64,000 bases of DNA from Spongiibacteraceae bacterium (GCA_028280715.1 JANQLG010000036.1:22774-86773); one strand, 5' to 3'; shown: positions 35,792 through 45,975, counted from the first letter of the stretch. Notes: generated by a model from the letters alone, not told the origin. Numbers and translations are program-made.

Positions 35792-38113
35792 ATGAGCAAA
35801 AGAAAATCTGCGGCGCAGAAAAAACGACAGGTGATGCCCTGGGCGAAAATGTTAATAGCTCTGGCCGTATTGGCTTGCGTGGGCTTGGTATATCTAGATG
35901 CCCAAGTGCGCTACAGCTTTGCCGACAAGCAATGGCAGGTACCAGCCAGAGTATACGCCAGGGCGCAGCAGTTGCATCAGGGCAAATGGCTGACACAGAC
36001 GGATCTTGAAACCGAATTAGTCATGCTCGGCTATGAAAAGAGTACCAACTGGCGACAGCCGGGCCGTTATATGGCTAGTGGTAATCAACTGTGGATCTCA
36101 ACGCGTGGTTACCGCTCTGTGGCAGGACAAGTAAAGCCGCTACGTTTCTCGGTGCACTTCAGTGGTGAAAAGAGCGGTAGTGAAAAAAGCAGTGATGAGA
36201 AAATAAGTGGCTTGTTTGATGCCAGTGGTGCCAGCTTACCAGGCGCAACATTGGAGCCATTGGAAATCGGCAGTATCTATCCACGTCATCGTGAAGACCG
36301 ATCCCTCATTCGGCTTGATCAGGTGCCGAGGAGCCTGGTTGATATTTTATTGATTATTGAAGATCGAAACTTTTACCAGCATTTGGGTTTATCTCCGCGA
36401 GCCATTGCCAGAGCGTTAGTGGCGAATGTGCAGGCAGGGCGAACTGTGCAGGGCGGTAGCACGCTCACTCAACAGCTAGTTAAAAATATGTTTCTAACGA
36501 CAGACAGAAGTTTCTGGCGCAAAGGTGTAGAGGCATTAATGGCGCTGCTAGTAGAACTGCATTACAGCAAGCAGGAGATTCTGGAGGCCTATATCAATGA
36601 GGTGTATCTGGGTCAGGAAGGTCCGAGAGCGATACATGGCTTTGATCTCGCCAGTCGGCATTACTTTAATCGCCCATTAACAGAATTGGATCATGGGCAA
36701 GTGGCATTATTGGTTGGTCTGGTGAAAGGGCCTTCCTACTATGACCCCTGGCGTAATCCTGAGCGAGCCACGCAACGGCGTAATATAGTGCTACAGGTGA
36801 TGTTAGAACAGCAAATGATTACCCCGCAGCAGCATCAGCAGTTTAGCCATGCGCAGTTGCAATTGGCTAAAGACAGTGCGGTGGATGGTGTGTATCCCGC
36901 CTATCTGGACTTAGTACGTAGACAGCTTCGCCGCGATTACGATGATGAAAGTTTACAAACCGAAGGCATGAAAATTTTCACTGCCTTTGATCCCATCGTA
37001 CAGCATCATGCGGAGAAGAGCCTTGCCAATGTACTTAAAAACAAGCAGGAAGATTTACAGGCTGCCATGGTGGTGACCGATGTTAATAATGGTAATGTCA
37101 TTGCCGTCGTTGGTGGCAGGCAGATGCGCTACGCTGGTTTTAATCGCGCGTTAGATGCTGTGCGTCCGGTCGGCTCACTGATTAAACCTGCCGTTTACTT
37201 AGCGGCTCTGGAACAGAGTAATAAAGGGGAACAGGACGGATCTGGTTACACTCTCGCTAAAGCCATCAGCGATGGTCCGGTACAAGTACAGGGGCGTGAT
37301 GGCTCGATGTGGCAACCGCGAAATTTTGATCGCGAAAGTCACGGCCAAGTGCTTTTGCATAAAGCGCTGGCCAATTCCTATAATCAGGCCACCGCCCGGC
37401 TGGGAATGGAAGTAGGCTTGGATAAAGTATTAGGTATGGTTGATCGCCTTGGTGTAAAGCGTCAGTTACCAGCATTGCCCTCTATGCTATTGGGTGCAGG
37501 CGAATTGTCTCCCATTGAAGTTGCATCCATGTATCAAACTATGGCTTCCCATGGAATGTACAGCCCACTACGCTCTATCATCGATATCGCCGATTCTAAC
37601 GTGGTTGCTATGGCGCGTTACCCGCTGAATCAATATCAGGTTATCGATAGGTCTTTAATGCATTTGCTTCATTACGCTATGTTGGAAGTAGTGCGAGAAG
37701 GCACTGGTAAAAATGTCTACCAACAATTGCCAGCAAACTTCCGTGTTGCCGGTAAAACTGGTACCACCAACGACCTGCGCGATTCCTGGTTTGCCGGCTT
37801 TTCCGGTGACTACCTGGCCGTTGTCTGGATGGGCCGTGACGACAATCAAAGTGCGGGTCTAACTGGCAGCAGCGGCGCATTAACTGTTTGGCGTGAATTT
37901 ATCGCTAACGCTAGTCATCAACCTTTAAACTTCAATGCGCCACCGGGTATAACCTATCACTGGATCGACGAAAATACTGGTTTGCTAAGTCGAGAAATGT
38001 GCCAAGGCTCTCGCTACATGCCCTTTTTGCAAGGAACCGCCCCCACCGCTAGAAGCCGATGTCAGGGAGCATTACCAGGAGTATGGCGGTGGTTTAAAAG
38101 CATTTTTGATTAG
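35792..38113 (+). CDS. mrcB: Penicillin-binding protein 1B (class A)
   Basis: A 773-residue bifunctional peptidoglycan synthase. A cytosolic basic tail and one membrane helix (about 20-35) are followed by a UB2H-like domain for LpoB contact (about 55-150). The glycosyltransferase has its catalytic Glu190 in IEDRNFYQHLG and GGSTLTQQLVKNMFL. The transpeptidase has Ser462 and Lys465 (GSLIKP), SYNQA and Lys655-Thr-Gly (KTGTTND). All motifs are intact. It is divergent from the kinase gene and convergent with the VCBS lipoprotein. Confidence 0.95.
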   Translation: MSKRKSAAQKKRQVMPWAKMLIALAVLACVGLVYLDAQVRYSFADKQWQVPARVYARAQQLHQGKWLTQTDLETELVMLGYEKSTNWRQPGRYMASGNQLWISTRGYRSVAGQVKPLRFSVHFSGEKSGSEKSSDEKISGLFDASGASLPGATLEPLEIGSIYPRHREDRSLIRLDQVPRSLVDILLIIEDRNFYQHLGLSPRAIARALVANVQAGRTVQGGSTLTQQLVKNMFLTTDRSFWRKGVEALMALLVELHYSKQEILEAYINEVYLGQEGPRAIHGFDLASRHYFNRPLTELDHGQVALLVGLVKGPSYYDPWRNPERATQRRNIVLQVMLEQQMITPQQHQQFSHAQLQLAKDSAVDGVYPAYLDLVRRQLRRDYDDESLQTEGMKIFTAFDPIVQHHAEKSLANVLKNKQEDLQAAMVVTDVNNGNVIAVVGGRQMRYAGFNRALDAVRPVGSLIKPAVYLAALEQSNKGEQDGSGYTLAKAISDGPVQVQGRDGSMWQPRNFDRESHGQVLLHKALANSYNQATARLGMEVGLDKVLGMVDRLGVKRQLPALPSMLLGAGELSPIEVASMYQTMASHGMYSPLRSIIDIADSNVVAMARYPLNQYQVIDRSLMHLLHYAMLEVVREGTGKNVYQQLPANFRVAGKTGTTNDLRDSWFAGFSGDYLAVVWMGRDDNQSAGLTGSSGALTVWREFIANASHQPLNFNAPPGITYHWIDENTGLLSREMCQGSRYMPFLQGTAPTARSRCQGALPGVWRWFKSIFD

Positions 38114-38227
38114 TTAGGCAGAATAAGATTTCTGTACTATTCCTAAGATTGGTAATGAGTTTTATTTTGTAGCATTCTTTGTTCAAAGAAAAATTCTGTA
38201 ATAAAAATTAACTAGGCGCTTTATCCG

Positions 38228-38255
38228 GTTCAAGCTGACAGATATCAGCTTGAAC
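38228..38255. terminator. Hairpin between convergent mrcB and the lipoprotein gene
   Basis: GTTCAAGCTGA, a six-base loop and its exact complement form an 11-bp stem in the 167-base convergent gap. No T-run on either side. Confidence 0.55.
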
Positions 38256-38280
38256 AAATGAGTTCGCTCTATATTTCTAG

Positions 38281-41200
38281 CTACTGAAATACATACATTG
38301 CTTTGCTAGTACTAACTAATACTCCATGGCTTCCATCACCACGATCTTTACCCTGTTTCATTGCCCCCCGACTTATAGAGCCTATAAGATTAGCGCTGCG
38401 CCAGTTCAGTGTTCCGTTCGCAAGAGAATATGAAGTTATGCTGGCTCTGTAGGGATAAGTGTTGTTTTGCAGCACATAAATTTCATCTGCACCATCTTCA
38501 ATGGGCTGGACAAGAACATCCACCGCTGCTGCGTCGAGATTAATGCTATCTACAGTCTCTAGTGATGAATTAAGAAAATTTAGTGCGTTGTTTGAATGAT
38601 AGGAATTGTTTGATGTAATGATTTCTTCGATACCATCACCATTAATATCATAGCTTCCCCAAACAGTGTTCGAGTCGGTGCTGGTGAAGATTAAGTCGTA
38701 AGAATCGTCTGTAATATCATAGAGTTTTGTGCCAAAGCTACCAGCCACTACTATCTCGTGATCACTGTCTTCATCAAGATTAGCAATGAGGTATGAATAA
38801 ACTCGATCATTTAGGTCGCTTGCCCATATTAAAATTTCATCTTCAATATTGTGAATTTCTAATCGCTCGTTATTCACTAAGGCAATTTCTGCAATATTAT
38901 CTGCGTTCAAATCCTTTGCGGTAACATTTCGACAATCATTTCGATAGTTACTGTCTTCAGAGCTTTGCCATATGGGGGTGCCGGTTGACGCATCGAGTGC
39001 TATACAATAATTGCTAAACGCAACTATCCAATCCTCATCATTATCACCATCGACATCACCTAAAGCCATGGTGTAGATATCTGATGTTTCGCTGTTCAAT
39101 TGGTTGGAAATGTCAACGCCCCCATTGTTAGACAGAGTAACAACCCGTCCACCTCGATCAGAATAATTTTCCGTATCGTAATTTCTAACTGAAAAAGTTG
39201 GATATTCATTACCTACGTTATCACTTCGTACACCAGCGGTAAAAAAGCCATTTCGAAAATCCTGCTGTGCGCCCCCTGACCACTCAGGATCAAGCCCATT
39301 ATCCACATCAACAATCTGAATAGATCCCAATGATTGATAGTAACCACTACGATAAATTATTTCATTGCTGCCATCATTGTCGATATCCCCTGAAGTTACC
39401 GAATAAATATTCCGCTCATTGGTGTTAGAGGACGACCATACAGTGCTTAAAGAATTATTATTTAAAATATAGGCCGATAATGTGTTGTTATTGCAAGGAC
39501 CAACTACCAGCTCTAAGTCCGCACTGCCGGTAACATCTCCTATGTGTAAACTACATACATTTTGTGTTGTTGAATAAAGAGAGCTTTTTGACTGTGCGCT
39601 AAATATATCCAACGTATCATCATAGATATCAGCTGCTACGATTTCGTCCACGCCGTCGTTGTCAATGTCACCAACCGCGATAATGTCTCCGAACTCCTCA
39701 ATGTAGAGCCATTCATTTGTCAGCGAAGCGCCATCGTAAACAGATCCGCCCGAACCAATAATTTCGAGCGCATCATCTGCATCAACATTGCCAATTTCGA
39801 TGCTCCTTCCATATCGACTGCCCGCTACAACGTCAAAGTCTGACAGCTGGTCTACATTACTAACATAGAGGTTATTTGGCGGGCCATAAATATTGGGTGA
39901 AACTAAAATCACAGCTTGCAAACTACCATCATTGTTTAAGTCGGCTACTTCTATGTCGGTAATATCGCTGTCAAAATCGACACTTGCGAGTATTTTGTGA
40001 GTGGCGCCGCTGATAACCGACAGATTTTTACCCACAGCTACGAATACATCATCAATATCATCGTTATCAAAATCAGCCAGAGTGAGACCACGAATGCTCG
40101 CTTGATCTGCTAGTAAGTAAGGATAAACCCAATCTTGTGCATAGTTGCCACTCTCTCTGCTTACGGAGAATAAGAGAGATTCTGCATCCGATGCATAAAT
40201 TTTATTTGCTTCTGTTCCATTTTCCTTGGTGACCGAAATAAATGACTGATACGGGGATACACCTACATTCGTTGCACTACGCACAATAGGTTGATTTTCT
40301 GGGAGGCCTTCAACATTGATGGTGCCAATGACCTCGGACGATTGGTCGCCCTCAATAGAAACGCTGAAGTCATAGGATTGGGTAGAGAATGTCAATCTAG
40401 GCGTCTGCCAGGTGACGTTGCCAGCTGTATCAATGGTCGCTCCTTCCGGGCCATTAAATATTACATTATCGGGAAACGAATCATTATCCGGGTCGTCCCA
40501 TGCAACAGTAAATTCGACTAAAATTTCTTCTGAAACAGTATGTGGTATGTTAGCTAAACTGAGTTGCCCTTGAGAGTCGCCAATGGTGATGTTAGCTTCT
40601 TCTACTACTGCGTTGGTTCCGTCGGTTGCTGTTACCACCACAGAAACTACATCATTTTTAAAATAGTAATCTGATGATAACGTTAGTGCATCGGCACCTT
40701 CATGCACCATTAGACCATTAACTAACCAGCTCACAGAGTAAGAGGCCTGATCATTTTCTCGGTCGTAGACTCTTAAATATGGGAGCGATACATCCACCGT
40801 CGAAATGGGGTTAGTTGGGTAAATAGATACGTTATATATCTGTGGTGGTGTATTAATCATGCTTACATCAAGTAGAGCCGAAGATTCATTGGTGCCGTCG
40901 GAAGCAGTGACCTTGAACTCATATTCACCAGTCGTCTCCGTTGAAAACGATAGAACATAAGTCGACGGATAGCTGTGATGCAATTCAACAATAGGCTCTT
41001 GAACAAATACGGCTCCATCAGGTGAAGATTCAACCGCGACAGAAACATCTATATTTTGTTCTTCGATATCGGTGATGACAAAATATAGATACGTAATTTC
41101 TCGATAAGACCGTGAAATATCTTCTGGTAAATCGAAAAATATGGGTGCGGAGTCAATATCATTGCAGGTGATAGCTATATTTCTTACATCGTTGCCGCTG

Positions 41201-41511
41201 GCAATACCACTACCATGAGTAATCATGCATTGAGCATCATAAGGTGGTTCAGCAACTGCTAGAGAATATGTCTCACTTTGCCTGACGAGAAATAATTCGT
41301 GGAGTCCATCGCTCATTAAGCGCTTCTCTTGCTCACCGTTCTGAATCAATACCCCCCCTTCGGGAATACCCTCAACAGTCGCAAATAAAATAACCTGCTC
41401 GGGTGTAGGCTCTACTATTTTAGTTTCCCCATCCTCGGTGCAAGCAGAAACACCTAACAAAACACTCGATAGCAATAGGGCTAAAGGCAAGCGATTATTT
41501 AAAAAAAACAT
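38281..41511 (-). CDS. Large surface or periplasmic lipoprotein with FG-GAP/VCBS repeats
   Basis: A 1076-residue lipoprotein. A lipobox LLGVSAC ends the signal peptide, with lipidated Cys24. Residues about 140-400 are cadherin/Ig-like (VTASDGTNESSALLDVS, then GATIDTAGNVTWQTPRL). From about 440 to the end there are many FG-GAP/VCBS blades of the form DFDNDDIDDVFVAVG, DLNNDGSLQAVILV, DIDNDGVDEIVAAD. Such repeats bind calcium in aspartate-rich loops and build beta-propellers. A role in adhesion or environmental binding is typical, but no ligand can be named. It has a monocistronic setting; aspartate codon use does not look foreign to me. Confidence 0.85.
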   Translation of the reverse strand: MFFLNNRLPLALLLSSVLLGVSACTEDGETKIVEPTPEQVILFATVEGIPEGGVLIQNGEQEKRLMSDGLHELFLVRQSETYSLAVAEPPYDAQCMITHGSGIASGNDVRNIAITCNDIDSAPIFFDLPEDISRSYREITYLYFVITDIEEQNIDVSVAVESSPDGAVFVQEPIVELHHSYPSTYVLSFSTETTGEYEFKVTASDGTNESSALLDVSMINTPPQIYNVSIYPTNPISTVDVSLPYLRVYDRENDQASYSVSWLVNGLMVHEGADALTLSSDYYFKNDVVSVVVTATDGTNAVVEEANITIGDSQGQLSLANIPHTVSEEILVEFTVAWDDPDNDSFPDNVIFNGPEGATIDTAGNVTWQTPRLTFSTQSYDFSVSIEGDQSSEVIGTINVEGLPENQPIVRSATNVGVSPYQSFISVTKENGTEANKIYASDAESLLFSVSRESGNYAQDWVYPYLLADQASIRGLTLADFDNDDIDDVFVAVGKNLSVISGATHKILASVDFDSDITDIEVADLNNDGSLQAVILVSPNIYGPPNNLYVSNVDQLSDFDVVAGSRYGRSIEIGNVDADDALEIIGSGGSVYDGASLTNEWLYIEEFGDIIAVGDIDNDGVDEIVAADIYDDTLDIFSAQSKSSLYSTTQNVCSLHIGDVTGSADLELVVGPCNNNTLSAYILNNNSLSTVWSSSNTNERNIYSVTSGDIDNDGSNEIIYRSGYYQSLGSIQIVDVDNGLDPEWSGGAQQDFRNGFFTAGVRSDNVGNEYPTFSVRNYDTENYSDRGGRVVTLSNNGGVDISNQLNSETSDIYTMALGDVDGDNDEDWIVAFSNYCIALDASTGTPIWQSSEDSNYRNDCRNVTAKDLNADNIAEIALVNNERLEIHNIEDEILIWASDLNDRVYSYLIANLDEDSDHEIVVAGSFGTKLYDITDDSYDLIFTSTDSNTVWGSYDINGDGIEEIITSNNSYHSNNALNFLNSSLETVDSINLDAAAVDVLVQPIEDGADEIYVLQNNTYPYRASITSYSLANGTLNWRSANLIGSISRGAMKQGKDRGDGSHGVLVSTSKAMYVFQ

Positions 41512-42071
41512 GGTAGTTCAATCCTTTTGTTTAATAACTTATTATTTCCGTACACTGCGCCGCTGAATACGCAACAACGTGGTTACCCAGATGAGAATAG
41601 GCTTGGTCGATGACTTAGATACACAGTAGGGGATACATCGGGCGTTATATACAAAAATTCATCTTTATTATGAGGTTAAAAATAAATGCAGGGAGAAAAA
41701 TCGCAGGCAGACTCCTTAATCTACAAGAACCTCTAAAAAATCTCGCGGCTTTATATCATGACGTGTTGCTCTTTGGCTAGCATTGCTACTGCAGTTATTT
41801 TGCTTCTTGCTAATTATTAACAAAATATAATGCCAGAAGACTCGAGAAAATTTAGGATCAGGCGTTGTAAAGGCTTCAAGCAATAATCTTGTCAGGATAT
41901 TTCGATACCGCGTATTCAGATACGATAAAAATAACTATAAGCTAAGAGTCACTGAATAGCCTTCTTGTCTTTAAATGGCGCTGAAGGTGTTTATTTAATT
42001 TACTTCAAAACAAAGAAATATAATTTGCTCTCAGGCAGTGCCGAGTAGTGATTGGTGGATTAAGATCCATC
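41512..42071. other. Intergenic region, nothing recognised
   Basis: 560 bases, AT-rich, between two minus-strand genes. It should contain the lipoprotein promoter near 41530-41640. I see no gene, tRNA or strong hairpin. Confidence 0.4.
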
Positions 42072-43553
42072 CTACTGCACTTCACAGGTATACCCACCAT
42101 CACAATGCTCCATCAACTCCACATCCTGACTAATACACTCAGGCTTCTCATCCGCCGTATGACTCACATACAACACATGACAATCCCCTCGTTCTGCAAT
42201 CTTATCCACCAGCGCCAAAATTAATTTCCGATGCGGCTCATCCAAACCAATACAAGGTTCATCCAAAATTAATACCAACGGCGATTTCACCATTGCTCTT
42301 GCCAGCATTGCCAGACGTTGTTGACCAAAGGACAGCTGGTTATAAAATTTAGTAGCAATATCCTCCAGCTCCATCACCTTTAACCAGTCCAGGGCAATTT
42401 TTTTATCTTTGCCGCTGCAGGTTTGATACAAACCGACGCTGTCGTATAAGCCGGAGGCAATCACTTCAGCCACACGGGTGCGACCGACATGATTGAGTTG
42501 CAATTGTGTGCTGACTACACCGAATTTTTGTTTGAGTTCCCAAACACTTTCACCACTGCCGCGTTTGGTGCCGAACAACGTAATATTCTGTCCATAGGCT
42601 TTGTGATTGTCGCCAGAAATCATACTGAGCAATGTTGATTTACCTGCACCGTTAGGACCGGAGATACAACAGTGCTGGCCCCAGTCCAGCTTCCAATTAA
42701 TGTTAGTTAATATTTTCTGGTCGTTATAGGCGACATTGACGTTGCTGAGTTTGATCAGCGGTTGCGTTTTATCAACTTGATAATGACGTTCGGTAGCTGC
42801 CGGTAATTCTCCAATTTGTATTTCGGTATTCGCTCTGTTTAGTGCGTCGATGACAGATTGTCTGCTTCCCTGATCAATAATCCGACCATTGTCCAAATGA
42901 AGGATATGAGTGCAGTGCTCGGGGATTTCATCGGTTTGCTTGATTAACAATAGAATCTTCAACGAGCTTTGCAGCAGACCTTCGATTAGTCTGTGCAGTT
43001 CTGCCTGGGAGGTTTTATCCAAACCTTCGAATGGATTATCCAGAATCAGAATTTTAGGTTGATTGAACAGGGCGCGTGCTAACAGTGTTTTTCTACTCTC
43101 GCCAGTGGAGACAAAACGAATGCCGCGATCGAGAATATGATCGATATGACATTGGCGCACGATTTCTCTAAATTGTTCATCTTCTGGTTGTTTTTGCAAC
43201 ACGATTTGTTTGACGGTGGTGCCGACATCAAAGGCATCTGCGCGTTGCTCGCTATCATCGAAGCGGATGTCGTGTTCAATCAGTTTGCGCTGCATTTCGA
43301 AACTGAGATGGAGGATATCGTTATTCGGGTTAATGGTGTCTGACCGGGTAACACTGCCGCGCTGTGGGCGTAGTTGATCGGTAATTAGGTTGGCGATGGC
43401 ACTTTTGCCGGCGCCATTGCCACCGAGGATGACCCATTGCTGATCGGGCTGCCATTGCCAATTGATATCGAAAATCACCGGGTCGGTGCGGTAGGCAGCC
43501 CAGACTTGTTGGAATTGGATGAGGGCATCTTTGTTAGACGTATCTTGGTTCAT
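42072..43553 (-). CDS. modF: ModF-like dual ATP-binding cassette protein
   Basis: A 493-residue protein with two ABC domains in one chain, closely resembling E. coli ModF in length and motifs. Domain 1 has GGNGAGKSAIA and the signature STGESRKTLLAR. Domain 2 has GPNGAGKSTLL, SFGQQRLAMLAR and LILDEPCIGLDE. The Walker B of domain 1 reads LILDNPFEGLD, with Asn in place of the usual catalytic Glu. The protein has no membrane part. In E. coli it is next to modE and modABC, which are absent here; its function is still unclear there. The ATG at 43553 is preferred over a longer frame that would cover the Nudix gene start. Confidence 0.82.
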   Translation of the reverse strand: MNQDTSNKDALIQFQQVWAAYRTDPVIFDINWQWQPDQQWVILGGNGAGKSAIANLITDQLRPQRGSVTRSDTINPNNDILHLSFEMQRKLIEHDIRFDDSEQRADAFDVGTTVKQIVLQKQPEDEQFREIVRQCHIDHILDRGIRFVSTGESRKTLLARALFNQPKILILDNPFEGLDKTSQAELHRLIEGLLQSSLKILLLIKQTDEIPEHCTHILHLDNGRIIDQGSRQSVIDALNRANTEIQIGELPAATERHYQVDKTQPLIKLSNVNVAYNDQKILTNINWKLDWGQHCCISGPNGAGKSTLLSMISGDNHKAYGQNITLFGTKRGSGESVWELKQKFGVVSTQLQLNHVGRTRVAEVIASGLYDSVGLYQTCSGKDKKIALDWLKVMELEDIATKFYNQLSFGQQRLAMLARAMVKSPLVLILDEPCIGLDEPHRKLILALVDKIAERGDCHVLYVSHTADEKPECISQDVELMEHCDGGYTCEVQ

Positions 43554-43600
43554 GGCGGCGAATGATACACTAGCCGCACGCCGAAATTGAGGACATTGGC

Positions 43601-44224
43601 TTGGACAGAGAAATAAGCAAAGCAATTGAGTTCGCTTCGTTAGAACAAGTGGTGGCGAAGTTACAGTGTTTTCGGCCCAGAAAAAAATGGTATCGACGCT
43701 TTGTCAGTCGCAGTGCGGTGGCATTAATCGTGAGAGAAGCAGCTGATGGCCCCGAAGTCTTGATGATTGAACGCGCAGAACGTGAAGGTGACCCTTGGTC
43801 CGGACAAATGGCCTTTCCCGGTGGCAAATCGGATCACGGTGATAAAAATAACTTTCATACCGCCTTGCGTGAGACCCATGAGGAAATAGGTCTTGATATC
43901 GATGTTCACAGTCAATATCTGGCACGACTGTCCGACATTTTATCTCCCGTGCGCATTGGTCGCAGAGCAATGGTAATTACACCCTATGTTTTTACCGTCG
44001 AGCAAATACCTGCGTTAACACTTAATGAAGAAGTAGCCGATATTGTTTGGGTTCCATTGGCCTTTCTCGCTGACGGCAGTAACAGGGAGAACATGCAATG
44101 GCCTTTCAAAAAAGTTACGCTCACCTTGCCCTGTTATTTCTATCAGCAACGACGCATTTGGGGGCTTTCTCTCAATATGTTGGACGAGATGTTGCGGGTA
44201 GTTTCTGATGTTAGCTTTAGTTAG
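43601..44224 (+). CDS. Nudix hydrolase, CoA pyrophosphatase-like
   Basis: A 207-residue Nudix enzyme. The Nudix box is G-K-S-D..ALRETHEEIGLD with REThEEiG intact. Directly before it stands ERAEREGDPWSGQMAFPGGK, the signature of CoA/acyl-CoA diphosphatases such as NudL. The first usable start is TTG at 43601, with GAGGA seven bases upstream; no in-frame ATG exists before the conserved part. It is divergent from modF. The FNR-type box and the chemoreceptor follow. Confidence 0.83.
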   Translation: MDREISKAIEFASLEQVVAKLQCFRPRKKWYRRFVSRSAVALIVREAADGPEVLMIERAEREGDPWSGQMAFPGGKSDHGDKNNFHTALRETHEEIGLDIDVHSQYLARLSDILSPVRIGRRAMVITPYVFTVEQIPALTLNEEVADIVWVPLAFLADGSNRENMQWPFKKVTLTLPCYFYQQRRIWGLSLNMLDEMLRVVSDVSFS

Positions 44225-44238
44225 TTGATTTAAATCAA
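44225..44238. promoter_or_regulatory. Perfect FNR/Anr box
   Basis: TTGAT-TTAA-ATCAA matches the FNR/Anr consensus in all ten fixed positions; the palindrome extends one base further each side (44224-44239). It lies 113 bases before the chemoreceptor ATG, right after the Nudix stop codon. A TAAATA at 44291-44296 could be a -10 that places the box near -71. Confidence 0.72.
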
Positions 44239-44351
44239 CCTGCATACATTTAACTAATTCCCTTAGTGAATACTAGGTGTTTTTCCGGATTAAATAGCAG
44301 CTTTTTTATAGCTAATCTGGCGCTTTGTGCTCGGAGTTCAGGAGAAGCAGC

Positions 44352-45902
44352 ATGAGAACAAATTTACCGGTGACGCAGCGAGAGGTTCCTCTCGCTAATG
44401 ATGATGCCCTTATCTCAACCACTGATGTCAAAGGGGTCATTCTCTCGGTTAACGAGGACTTTTGTCGTATTGCCGGATTTGATGAAGAGGAATTGTTGGG
44501 GCAGGCTCATAATATTGTCCGTCATCCTGATATGCCGCAGTTGGCGTTTAGGGATTTATGGGATGTGTGTAAGAAGCACAGGCCATGGATGGGCCTGGTA
44601 AAAAACCGCTGTAAGAACGGTGACCATTATTATGTTGATGCCTATGTGACGCCGATATACGACGAGGGCAAAGTCACCGGATTTCAATCGGTACGTGTCA
44701 AGCCTGATAAAAAAGTAGTGGATCGTGCAGAAACGATTTATGCCTCAATCAGAGAGAACAAAAGTCGTTGGTTGCAGAAAGTTCTTCCTGCTAATTTATC
44801 CTATCGTATGAAGGCATCGTTAACGGCACTGTTGGTAGCGCTACCTGCTTTATGGGGTGGATGGTTACCTGCATTGCTGACATTAATAACGGCTTTTGTA
44901 TTGCTGCAGTTGTTAGTGGGACCTGTGGTGAAATTGGCTGAGGAGTCCAAGCAGTATTTTGAAAACCCGATTACCCAACTGGTTTATACCGGGCGCGGTG
45001 ATGAGTTGGGGCAACTTGGCTTGGTGATGCAGGCGCTACGCGCTCAAAACCGGACCATACTTGGTCGAGTAAGAAATTCTGCGCAGGCACTGGATGATGT
45101 CGCCAGCGGTGCTATGGATATCGTCGATAAAACGACTAGTGGTGTTGATCGCCAGCAGTCAGAAGTTGAGCAAATTGCGGCGGCTATGAATGAAATGTCA
45201 GCGACTGTTTCTGAAGTTGCCAAACATGCCGAGCAAACAGCGGCTTCATCGCAGCAAGTATTGAAATTGACTAAGGACGGTGAGCAGGTTGTGAATGAGA
45301 CAGTGACGGGTATTAATGACTTGTCTGTATCTGTTCAAGAAGCGACAGATGTGATGGGTCGCCTGCGTCAACAGAGTGAGCAAATTGGTTCGGTAGTTGA
45401 TGTGATCAGTAACATTGCCAGTGAAACCAACTTATTGGCGCTCAATGCGGCTATTGAGGCGGCGCGTGCCGGGGAGCAGGGGAGAGGTTTTGCTGTGGTT
45501 GCTGATGAAGTACGCAATCTGGCGGGCAATACGCAAAAATCTACCGATGAAATTCAGGCAATGATTAAGTCGATTCAGGCTTCTTCTAATGAAGCCATGG
45601 AGCAGATGAATCAGAGTAAAGAAATCGCGGATAAAAACGTCGTGCAAATTGAAGAGCTGGGTAGCTCCTTCGATGAGATTTCGCAAGGTGTTGAACGTAT
45701 CAACGATATGAATGCGCAAGTCGCCACAGCATCTGAAGAACAAAGTGCAGTATCAGAAGAAATTAATCGCAACGTTACAGGTATTATGAATGTTGCCAAT
45801 GAAACGCATGATCATGCCGCCGTGATGTCGATAGAAAATAAACGGTTGCTGTCTTTGGTCGATGATTTGCGATTGATGGTCAGGCAGTTTGGCAAGGTGT
45901 GA
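44352..45902 (+). CDS. PAS-domain methyl-accepting chemotaxis protein (Aer/BdlA-like)
   Basis: A 516-residue chemoreceptor. An N-terminal PAS domain (about 20-120, DVKGVILSVNEDFCRIAGFDEEEL) of the Aer kind, which can bind FAD and sense redox state, is followed by a hydrophobic double segment (about 160-200), a HAMP-like stretch and a methyl-accepting domain. The receptor tip ISNIASETNLLALNAAIEAARAGE is fully conserved. It lacks a periplasmic domain, as in Aer. AGGAG nine bases before the ATG at 44352 selects this start over the one nine codons upstream. The FNR box upstream fits an oxygen-related role; FAD binding itself is inferred. Confidence 0.9.
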   Translation: MRTNLPVTQREVPLANDDALISTTDVKGVILSVNEDFCRIAGFDEEELLGQAHNIVRHPDMPQLAFRDLWDVCKKHRPWMGLVKNRCKNGDHYYVDAYVTPIYDEGKVTGFQSVRVKPDKKVVDRAETIYASIRENKSRWLQKVLPANLSYRMKASLTALLVALPALWGGWLPALLTLITAFVLLQLLVGPVVKLAEESKQYFENPITQLVYTGRGDELGQLGLVMQALRAQNRTILGRVRNSAQALDDVASGAMDIVDKTTSGVDRQQSEVEQIAAAMNEMSATVSEVAKHAEQTAASSQQVLKLTKDGEQVVNETVTGINDLSVSVQEATDVMGRLRQQSEQIGSVVDVISNIASETNLLALNAAIEAARAGEQGRGFAVVADEVRNLAGNTQKSTDEIQAMIKSIQASSNEAMEQMNQSKEIADKNVVQIEELGSSFDEISQGVERINDMNAQVATASEEQSAVSEEINRNVTGIMNVANETHDHAAVMSIENKRLLSLVDDLRLMVRQFGKV

Positions 45903-45927
45903 CAGGCAGCTGTCCTGATATAGGATG

Positions 45928-45975
45928 GAATGTATAGTTACCACTGTAGCTGGATAACTATACATTCTATTTTTT
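45928..45975 (+). terminator. Rho-independent terminator of the chemoreceptor gene
   Basis: GAATGTATAGTTA and its complement form a 13-bp stem, extended inside by CCA/TGG, and are followed by TATTTTTT. It may also serve the convergent esterase gene. Confidence 0.88.

Noticed and set aside
35610..35996. N-terminal extension of the PfkB kinase frame by 129 residues
   Set aside because: It covers the mrcB start on the other strand and does not match the family; the kinase fold begins at 35609.
44715..45799. Minus-strand frames inside the chemoreceptor gene
   Set aside because: They lie opposite the strongly conserved receptor tip and have no independent features.
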